Below, piece after piece: positions 7,348 through 12,894 of a stretch of 12,894 bases of DNA; positions within the stretch are counted from its first letter, which is position 1; each line of letters starts with the position of its first letter. Source of the stretch: an uncultured Campylobacter sp. Lineage in GTDB: Bacteria > Campylobacterota > Campylobacteria > Campylobacterales > Campylobacteraceae. The notes below the pieces were generated by a model. It had not been told where the DNA came from. It ran no database searches and saw nothing but the letters and a program-made list of their open reading frames with translations. The stretch covers positions 1-12,894 of the forward strand of contig NZ_CAJPQR010000048.1 in assembly GCF_905372745.1 (NCBI RefSeq). Reading direction: 5' to 3'. A program made the translations under genes and the position numbers.

Positions 7348-8161
7348 AGTCTCCGTTTTAGCTCCTTTGCGCGGTTTGGCGGCTTTTAACGGCTTGCGGC
7401 TCGCAAACCAAAGCCGCTAAATACGGCTAAATTTCGCCGCGGCGATTGATTTTAGGCAAGGCGACTAAATTTTATCTAACCTTCGAGCTTAAATTTTACG
7501 GCTTTTTTGTCTTGCTTTTTATTAAATTTACGCCGCTTTTTATCTCGCGTTTTTTAAAATTTGCCGCTTTCTTTTGCGCTTTCGTTTAAATTCGCGCCGC
7601 CCGCAGTTTAGCGTTTTAGCCGTATCCGCGTTCATCGAGCTTTAAGCCGCTTTTTACCCTACTTTGAGCGCAAAATTTAACGCTCGCCTTTCGTATTTTA
7701 TCGCCCCGATTTACGCGTAAATTTAGCCGATTCGCGTGCATTTGCCTCTGCATCCCTTTTTTGTTTAAATTTAGCTTTAGTTTTTACTCTTTGACTAATT
7801 TTCGCAAACGACCCTCAGCCGTAAATTTAACCCAGTCCGCAAGCGAACAAAGCATTTTAAATTTATCTAAACGCCTCTTAAATTTAGCGTTCCGTAAATT
7901 TTAGCTTTTAGCAAGAGCGGCTAAATTTAAAGCTAGCGCAAAAGCGAATTTACGCCCTGCGCCGTTTGCGTATTTTCGGGCTTTATCCGCGATTTTGCGC
8001 TTAAATTTCGCTTCTTTAAATTTAGCGCTTACGGATTTTAAGCTCTGGGCAAAACCATCTAAATTTAACCAAAGCCGCGCGAAGGTAAAATTTGCTTTGC
8101 GGCGTGATTTTACGCTTAAATTTCACGCGTTTTTAGCTCAAATTCGCCGCCGCGCTCGCCG
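7348..8161. repeat. AAATTT-dense gene-free region of 814 bases
   Basis: No ORF with coding character is seen on either strand. The stretch contains 18 copies of the palindromic hexamer AAATTT by eye, where chance would give fewer than one, often as TAAATTTA or TAAATTTAGC and spaced 15-116 bases apart. One GAATTT and two AAATTC also fit RAATTY. The + strand is strongly pyrimidine-rich, which matches the strand bias of the flanking - strand genes and may mean the region derives from a decayed - strand gene. A hairpin of GCGTGA (8102-8107) with TCACGC (8123-8128) is followed by GTTTTT on the + strand, just after the end of the MetF-like gene. It has the form of a + strand terminator although no + strand gene precedes it. 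Confidence 0.6.
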
Positions 8162-9025
8162 TTAAAACAGCCTAAACTCGCGGGCTAGTTCTAGGCTCGC
8201 TTCGATCTCGGCGCGTTTTGCCATCACGCTCTCGATATTCGCGCTTAAATTTAGCCCGTTTTTATCGCCGAAGCTTTTAAGCTCGCTCCAAATCTCTTTG
8301 ATGATTTCGCAGCTTTGCGCCAGATAGTCCACGCTCGCATTTAGCCTGCTTTCGACGCTTTGCGGCACGCTCACACCCAGCCACTCTATAAATTCCAGCG
8401 TTTTTGGGTTGCCTGCGGTCGAAAACGTGAGAAATATCGGCTCGCTAATCTCGGCCGCCGCGCAGTCTTCTAAAAATTTGCGCGCTAAATCCGCGTCGAA
8501 AATCGCCTGCGAGATAAAAAATTTAGCCCCTAGGCGGATTTTTTCCAGCATTCGCTGTGGTTCGTCGCCCTTTTTGCCGTGGCGCTCGGCGATACATACG
8601 CCGCCTGAGACTAAATTTTTAAATTCGCCCGCGATTTCATAGGCACGAGTCAGATCCAGCCTTGTTTTTTGCGCGCTAGACGTAGCTCCGACAAGCACGC
8701 ATAAATCCGCGCTTTGAGCCGACAAAGCCGCGCGAAACTCGCTCTCATCGTATCCGCCCGCGACTCGGTAAAAAACGCTAGGCGTCGCGACTTTTAGGTA
8801 GTTTGCGTAGTAGCTTTGCGGGCTTAGCGTCCCGCTAAACTCGAAAGTCCTTTGCGCGTCGCTTCTGTCGCTTTCGTCTTGCACCTCGTAAAGCACGAGT
8901 CCGTCAGCACTTACGCTCTCTATGCGCGCCGTCCAGCGATCTGCTATCTCGAGTAGCTTGGCCTCTTCAAATTCGGCCTTGGGCGGCGTCAGAGCGTAGA
9001 GCAAAAGATTTTTTTCTTTTAGCAT
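8162..9025 (-). CDS. Non-canonical methylenetetrahydrofolate reductase (MetF-like)
   Basis: The 287-residue protein fits a divergent branch of the methylenetetrahydrofolate reductase superfamily, distinct from E. coli MetF. The branch markers are LLLYALTPP (7-15), DGLVLYEVQDESDR (41-54), VLVGATSS (110-117), GGVCIAERHGKKGDEP (141-156) and AKFFISQAIFD (167-177). Q173 aligns with the substrate-binding Gln of MetF. Such enzymes would make 5-methyltetrahydrofolate, the methyl donor used by MetE, and metE lies directly upstream on the same strand. By eye alignment, Ala11 replaces the catalytic Glu of the FExxPP motif, so the exact reaction is inferred from context. The ATG at 9025 has a weak TTGGAAA site before it. 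A terminator after metE suggests separate transcription. No canonical metF is in the window. Confidence 0.7.
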   Translation of the reverse strand: MLKEKNLLLYALTPPKAEFEEAKLLEIADRWTARIESVSADGLVLYEVQDESDRSDAQRTFEFSGTLSPQSYYANYLKVATPSVFYRVAGGYDESEFRAALSAQSADLCVLVGATSSAQKTRLDLTRAYEIAGEFKNLVSGGVCIAERHGKKGDEPQRMLEKIRLGAKFFISQAIFDADLARKFLEDCAAAEISEPIFLTFSTAGNPKTLEFIEWLGVSVPQSVESRLNASVDYLAQSCEIIKEIWSELKSFGDKNGLNLSANIESVMAKRAEIEASLELAREFRLF

Positions 9026-9291
9026 GAAATTTCCAAATTTAATATGTAGAAAACGCGGCGTTTGCGGCTAAACTTACGCTTGCGGCGCGGAAGAAAACTT
9101 AGTTTGCTTTTAGCCGAGAATCCCGTAAATTTTGCTTTGCGACTAGCTTATTTTGCAAAATTTAAGCCCAATTTTACCCGCGCTAAATTCGTGCCGCTTG
9201 TAAGATAGCGTCCAAAAAAGGCGTCTAAATTTACGAATTTCGTGTGAATTTAGCCGCAAAATCAACCTAGCGCAAAGCCGCTAAATTTAAA

Positions 9292-9326
9292 CCGCCGCCC
9301 GTTTGCTAGATAGCAAAAGGCGGCTA
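9292..9326 (-). terminator. Intrinsic terminator of metE
   Basis: GCCGCC (9294-9299) pairs with GGCGGC (9319-9324). Inside it, TTTGCT (9302-9307) pairs with AGCAAA (9312-9317), giving a long two-part hairpin. Read on the - strand it is followed by GGTTTAAATTT, a T-rich tail. It begins about 24 bases after the metE stop codon. The rest of 9026-9347 has seven AAATTT sites and no gene. Confidence 0.6.
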
Positions 9327-9347
9327 GATTTAAGCGAAGCTCTAAAT

Positions 9348-11618
9348 TTATGAATTTCGCACGATTTTGACGGCTTGCACGAGATTTTTTAGGCTCGGCT
9401 CGACCTCTTCCCATTTGCGGGTTTTTAGGCCGCAGTCCGGGTTGATCCAGAGTTGTTCTTTAGGCAGTACCTCTAGCAGCGCCCTGATTTGCGCGACCAT
9501 CTCGTCGACGCTCGGTACGCGCGGACTGTGGATGTCGTAGATGCCCGGGCCTACTTCTTGTTTGTAGCCCACGGATTTAAAGATTTTTAGCAGCTCGTTG
9601 CCGCTGCGAGCCGTCTCGATGCTGATAACGTCGGCGTCCATCGCCTCGATGGTCTTGATGATGTCGTTAAACTCCGAGTAGCACATATGAGTGTGTATCT
9701 GCGTCTGCGCGCGAGCCGAAGCGACCGAGAGCTTAAAGCAATCGACCGAAAATTTCTCGTATGCGCCGATGTTTTCGTCGCGTAGCGGATAGCCCTCTTT
9801 AAACGCGGCTTCGTCTACTTGGATGACTTTTATGCCCGCGTCTTGCAGATCGGCGATCTCGTCGTAGATGCATAGCGCAAGCTGCTTAGCGATATCGGCT
9901 CGCGGTTTATCGTCGCGCACGAAGCTCCAGTTTAGGATGGTTACCGGGCCCGTTAGCATGCCTTTCATTATCTTTTTCGTGCGGCTTTGCGCGTAGGATA
10001 TCCACTCGACCGTCATAGCTTTTGGACGGCTCACGTCGCCGAAAAGCAAAGGCGGCTTCACGCAACGGCTGCCGTAGCTTTGTACCCAGCCGTTTTCGCT
10101 AAACGCGTAGCCTTTGATCTGCTCGCCGAAATACTCGACCATATCGTTTCTCTCCGGCTCGCCGTGGACTAGCACGTCAAGTCCGACGTCTTCTTGAAAT
10201 TTCACGCACTCGTCGATGTATTTTTTGATGCCGTCGTTATATTGTTGCTCGCTGATCTCGCCTTTTTTGAAATTTTGACGCAGAACGCGAAGCTCTACCG
10301 TCTGCGGGAAACTACCTATCGTCGTAGTCGGCAAGACGCCGTAGTTTAGGACTTCGTGCTGGATTTTGATACGGTCTTCAAACTTCTCTTCGCGCTCGAA
10401 TTTGGTTAAATTCGCGACGCGAGCCTGAACGGCGGCGTCGTGGATGAGAGCCGAATTCGCGCGGGAATTCGCGCTGGCTTTATTTTCGGCGTAAATTTTA
10501 GCTTCGTTTTCGTTTAGAGCCGCGCCGTTTGCGAGCTTTGCGATGATTGCGATTTCGCTTAGTTTCTCAACGGCGAAACTTAGCCAGCTTTTGACCTCGG
10601 GATTTAGCTTTTCTTCGTATTTTAGGGTAAAAGGCACGTGGAGCAGCGAGCAGCTAGATCCTACGTAAAAGTCCTTGCCGCCTAGTTTTTGCGCTATTTG
10701 CTTGACGAAATTTACGCGCTCGTCGATATTGCTTTTCCACACGTTTCTGCCGTTTACGACGCCGGCGAAAAGTTTCACGTTGGAGTTTGCGATAGCAGGC
10801 AGCGCCTCGATATTTTTCTCGCCGTAGACAAAATCAAGCCCGATGCCGTAAATTTTAGTTTTTAGCGCTTCGTCCACGGCTTTTAGCGCGTGTTCGAAAT
10901 AGGTCATAAATACGATTTTTACGTTGCTTGCGGCCGCGGTTAGCTTCTCGTAGGCGGGCGCGATTTTATCAGTTAGCGCGTCGCCCTTGCTGGTTACAAA
11001 TATCGGCTCGTCTAGCTGGACTAGGATTTCGCCGTCTAGCTTTGAAATTTGCTCCAAAAGCTTGACGTATTGCGCCGTTAGCGCGTCTAAATGGCAAAGC
11101 GCGCAGCTGCCGTCGGTGGTCTTTGAAAGCGCCAAAAACGTGATAGGGCCGATTAAATTTATCTTGCCTTTTACGCCGGCGGCCTTTGCCTCTTCGTACT
11201 CGGCAAGGATTTTTGACGCGTCAAGTTTAAACGACGTCTGGGCGCTAAGTTCGGGCACGATGTAGTGGTAGTTCGTGTTAAACCACTTAGTCATCTCCAT
11301 CGCTACGCCTTTTTCGTTGCCGCGAGCGCAGGCGAAATACTGCTCTAATCCGCTCAAATTCGCAAATCTAGGCGGTACCGCGCCAAATGCCACGATGGCG
11401 TCTAGCATCAGGTCGTAAAGCGAAAAATCGTTCACGCTGATAGCCGAAATTTCGGCATCTTTTTGGTATTGCCAGTGTCTGTTTTTTAGCGTTTTAGCGA
11501 CGCTTAGCAAATTCTCCTCGCTAAAACCCTCTTTTTTACTCCAAAGACCTTCTAGCGCGCGTTTTAGCTCTCTTTTTTCTCCGATTCGCGGGAAACCCGT
11601 AACGTAACTTTTTATCAT
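9348..11618 (-). CDS. metE: Cobalamin-independent methionine synthase
   Basis: MetE transfers the methyl group of 5-methyltetrahydropteroyltri-L-glutamate to homocysteine, the last step of methionine synthesis, without vitamin B12. The 756-residue protein has the two-barrel layout. The N-terminal half begins SYVTGFPRIGEKRELK (4-19). The catalytic half carries the zinc ligands H644 and C646 (HMCY), E668 (SIETARS) and C729 (NPDCGLKTR), each three residues later than in the 753-residue E. coli enzyme. TTIGSFPQT and IQVDEAAF are further family motifs. The frame is open another 33 codons upstream, but AAGGAAAAGAGA directly precedes the ATG at 11616-11618 and the family N-terminus starts there. It is followed by a terminator and the MetF-like gene, and it has a long structured leader that may regulate it. 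Confidence 0.96.
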   Translation of the reverse strand: MIKSYVTGFPRIGEKRELKRALEGLWSKKEGFSEENLLSVAKTLKNRHWQYQKDAEISAISVNDFSLYDLMLDAIVAFGAVPPRFANLSGLEQYFACARGNEKGVAMEMTKWFNTNYHYIVPELSAQTSFKLDASKILAEYEEAKAAGVKGKINLIGPITFLALSKTTDGSCALCHLDALTAQYVKLLEQISKLDGEILVQLDEPIFVTSKGDALTDKIAPAYEKLTAAASNVKIVFMTYFEHALKAVDEALKTKIYGIGLDFVYGEKNIEALPAIANSNVKLFAGVVNGRNVWKSNIDERVNFVKQIAQKLGGKDFYVGSSCSLLHVPFTLKYEEKLNPEVKSWLSFAVEKLSEIAIIAKLANGAALNENEAKIYAENKASANSRANSALIHDAAVQARVANLTKFEREEKFEDRIKIQHEVLNYGVLPTTTIGSFPQTVELRVLRQNFKKGEISEQQYNDGIKKYIDECVKFQEDVGLDVLVHGEPERNDMVEYFGEQIKGYAFSENGWVQSYGSRCVKPPLLFGDVSRPKAMTVEWISYAQSRTKKIMKGMLTGPVTILNWSFVRDDKPRADIAKQLALCIYDEIADLQDAGIKVIQVDEAAFKEGYPLRDENIGAYEKFSVDCFKLSVASARAQTQIHTHMCYSEFNDIIKTIEAMDADVISIETARSGNELLKIFKSVGYKQEVGPGIYDIHSPRVPSVDEMVAQIRALLEVLPKEQLWINPDCGLKTRKWEEVEPSLKNLVQAVKIVRNS

Positions 11619-11836
11619 TCTCTTTTCCTTTTTTAAGTTTTTATGATTTTTGGATTTAAATTTTAATTGCGTTATCTTGAGGCGAGTTTGGCGGTTGGCG
11701 CCCAAATTTGCGACCAAGGCTAGGCACGTAGCCTGCCGCGGGTAGCAAATTTAAGCCTCCGTCAAAATCGTCCAAGAGAGCGCAAGTAAAAGGCGGGTGG
11801 CAACCGCTTTTTCGCAAACTAAAGTAAAATTTATAA
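11619..11836 (-). promoter_or_regulatory. metE promoter and long structured leader
   Basis: A -10-like TATAAA (11830-11835, read on the - strand) after a T run could start a leader of about 200 bases. The leader holds nested inverted repeats. An outer stem pairs 11691-11697 (GCGGTTG on +) with 11801-11807 (CAACCGC on +). A perfect 8-bp stem pairs AAATTTGC (11704-11711) with GCAAATTT (11745-11752). Inside that, a 7-bp hairpin with one bulge spans 11718-11737 with loop ACGTA. GAGGC (11679-11683) could also pair with GCCTC (11755-11759) across the outer stem. I looked for the SAM-I, SAH and cobalamin riboswitch signatures and did not find them. Regulation by this RNA is an inference. Confidence 0.45.
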
Positions 11837-12084
11837 AAAACCCTGCTAAATAAATTTCGCCCGAATTTTAGGCACTGTTTGGCTTTGTTTTTAAAAATGC
11901 AATTACAATGCGCTCCTCGCGGAGATAGAAATAAATTTATATTAATGTTTAAAAACGTGGAATTATTTAAAAATTTGGCTGTTTTTTTGTTAAGATTAAA
12001 GAGTCTTAAACATGGGGCAAAGCATTAAGCTTATCCTTTGGGTCGAATTTGAGCCGTATTATAAAGATTTTTGCGAAATAAATC
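11837..12084. other. AT-rich gap with no supported gene
   Basis: Between the metE promoter and the hairpins after cas6 there is no supported gene. A + strand ORF at 12012-12236 lacks a ribosome binding site and runs into the 3' end of cas6 on the other strand. Minor items are the small hairpin CTCC-TCGC-GGAG (11913-11924) and a repeat of TTAAGA (11990-11995) with TCTTAA (12004-12009). No CRISPR repeats or spacer-like spacing are visible. Confidence 0.5.
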
Positions 12085-12146
12085 AAGCCGCTTTCGTTAA
12101 ATTTAGCGTAAAACGGCTTTATAAATTTAACCGCACCAAAGCGGTT
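12085..12146 (-). terminator. Tandem hairpins after cas6
   Basis: Two hairpins follow the cas6 stop codon. The first is perfect: AACCGC (12129-12134) with GCGGTT (12141-12146). Read on the - strand it runs into TTAAATTTATAAA. The second is longer and imperfect: AAGCCG (12085-12090) with CGGCTT (12114-12119), plus an inner stem of CGTTA (12095-12099) with TAGCG (12104-12108). On the - strand it is followed by GATTTATTT. Together they probably end the cas6 transcript before metE. Confidence 0.5.
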
Positions 12147-12159
12147 GTGCGCGGCTTAT

Positions 12160-12834
12160 TTATATCGTCTCTAAAAACCCCGCCCCGCAATTCATACATC
12201 CGCCGCCTACGCCGGCGTCTAGCACCGTATTTATGAGCTCTGGCAGGGCCTTGATATCCCAAACCGCAGGCCACGCTTTTGCCGGCGTTTGGTTGTTGCC
12301 GTAGTAAAAATAAAGCGGTTTTTCTAAATCTTGGCGGAGCAAATTTAACTCGAATTCGCCGCCGTATTTGCGTCCGCTTAGCGTTTCAAATCTTTGCAAG
12401 GCGTTTGTTTTCATCATCTCAAGATGCCTTGAATCTTGCGGTTCTAAAAAGACTTTATGCCCCAAAAGCCCTTGTACCGAGCATATCACGCAGCCTTGCA
12501 GCCTTGCTTTGCTTTGCGTAGTTCTGTGTTCGCTAACCGCAACGGTAGTATCTAGTATGTGGATTTTTCCCAAATTTAGCCCGTCTTTTAGCACGGCAAG
12601 CGCGATTATTTTTTCAAATTCCGGCTCGTAAGAGGTAAATCTAACGCGTAAATCAGCCCCGTTTAGCAAAAAATCGAAATTCGTCCGTTTAAAAATTTTA
12701 CCGCTGGGTTCGTGTCTGTATCCCTCGTGCTCGGCATCCGGCAAATGCCTGTAAATAAAACCTTGAATCAACCTGGCAAGAGATTTGCCGATCTTTAAAT
12801 TCTGGCTTGCTAGCCGCGAGTTTATCGTTATCAT
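12160..12834 (-). CDS. cas6: Probable CRISPR endoribonuclease Cas6
   Basis: Cas6 cuts CRISPR precursor RNA within the repeats in type I and III systems. The 224-residue protein fits its tandem ferredoxin-like layout. It has an N-terminal domain with LIQGFIYRHL (22-31) and candidate catalytic histidines H36 and H41. KIFKRTNFDFLL (46-57) sits where Cas6 has its KpFtFS segment. EMMKTNALQRFETLSGRKY (139-157) resembles the Cas6 'NLxxKY' helix. The C-terminal glycine-rich loop is GVGGGCMNCGAGF (208-220), with six residues between the two GxG pairs where five are usual. Two CxxC motifs (115-118 and 213-216) are unusual for the family. The ATG has a strong AAGGAG site six bases upstream and its own promoter. 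Hairpins and metE follow it, so no other cas gene is downstream. The array and other cas genes, if any, lie beyond the right edge or elsewhere. Assignment is by motif only. Confidence 0.7.
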   Translation of the reverse strand: MITINSRLASQNLKIGKSLARLIQGFIYRHLPDAEHEGYRHEPSGKIFKRTNFDFLLNGADLRVRFTSYEPEFEKIIALAVLKDGLNLGKIHILDTTVAVSEHRTTQSKARLQGCVICSVQGLLGHKVFLEPQDSRHLEMMKTNALQRFETLSGRKYGGEFELNLLRQDLEKPLYFYYGNNQTPAKAWPAVWDIKALPELINTVLDAGVGGGCMNCGAGFLETI

Positions 12835-12861
12835 TTTAGCTCCTTAAAGGATTTAATCCAA

Positions 12862-12880
12862 ATTATAAAAAATATCGCAT
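12862..12880 (-). promoter_or_regulatory. Sigma-70 promoter of cas6
   Basis: Read on the - strand, a perfect TATAAT (12862-12867) follows the T run ATATTTTTT in AT-rich DNA. This is the usual Campylobacter promoter form. The leader to the ATG at 12834 would be about 20 bases and includes AAGGAG (12840-12845). It suggests that cas6 is transcribed independently of whatever lies to the right. Confidence 0.6.
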
Positions 12881-12894
12881 TAAAAATTAATTTA

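Noticed and set aside
11619..11717. 33-residue N-terminal extension of MetE
   Set aside because: The MetE family begins at the SYVTGFPRIG segment, and AAGGA precedes the ATG at 11618; the extension covers the leader.
11690..11810. SAM-I or cobalamin riboswitch in front of metE
   Set aside because: GGCAACC occurs only on the wrong strand, and the conserved cobalamin and SAM-I core sequences are missing.
11900..11930. SAH riboswitch, because GAGGAGCGC occurs on the - strand
   Set aside because: The downstream GGCUCGG partner is absent, and the site lies upstream of the likely metE promoter.
11837..12160. CRISPR array adjacent to cas6
   Set aside because: No direct repeats of about 28-37 bases with regular spacing are present on this side of the gene.
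12012..12236. 74-codon + strand ORF next to cas6
   Set aside because: No ribosome binding site, and its end is antisense to the conserved C-terminus of Cas6.

Overview
The window looks like a chromosomal segment of a Campylobacter species (Epsilonproteobacteria). The reasons are the ThrS without a full N-terminal TGS domain, the T-rich TATAAT-type promoters, AAGGA-type ribosome binding sites, and the very frequent hexamer AAATTT set in moderately GC-rich sequence. That last mix suggests one of the higher-GC oral species, but the species call is inference. No insertion sequence, integrase, CRISPR array or phage gene is visible.

Left part, + strand (1-5087): a tRNA-Val(GAC) gene is followed by about 460 bases without a protein gene, which hold a possible alternative-hairpin element and a TATAAT box. 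Then come thrS (threonyl-tRNA synthetase) with an intrinsic terminator, and infC (translation initiation factor IF3, TTG start) with its own promoter. infC overlaps by four bases a small exported four-cysteine protein of unknown function. About 800 bases without an intact gene follow, including what may be a decayed copy of that small gene. A compact calcineurin-like metallophosphoesterase closes the + strand block.

Middle part, - strand (5201-7347): a two-gene unit encodes a DUF3137-type membrane protein and an Imm26/HocA-like protein. It faces the phosphoesterase gene. Upstream of it lies an 814-base gap packed with AAATTT sites.

Right part, - strand (8162-12894): a non-canonical methylenetetrahydrofolate reductase-like gene and metE (cobalamin-independent methionine synthase) form a methionine pair. 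A strong terminator separates them. metE has a leader of about 200 bases rich in inverted repeats that matches no riboswitch I recognise. At the right edge is a probable cas6 (CRISPR RNA endoribonuclease) with its own promoter and ribosome binding site. Hairpins and then metE follow it, so within this window it stands alone.

The points most worth following up are the solitary Cas6 with two CxxC motifs, the structured metE leader, the apparent ATG-to-ACG start of the DUF3137 gene, the AAATTT-dense gaps, and the loss of the catalytic-glutamate motif in the MetF-like protein.
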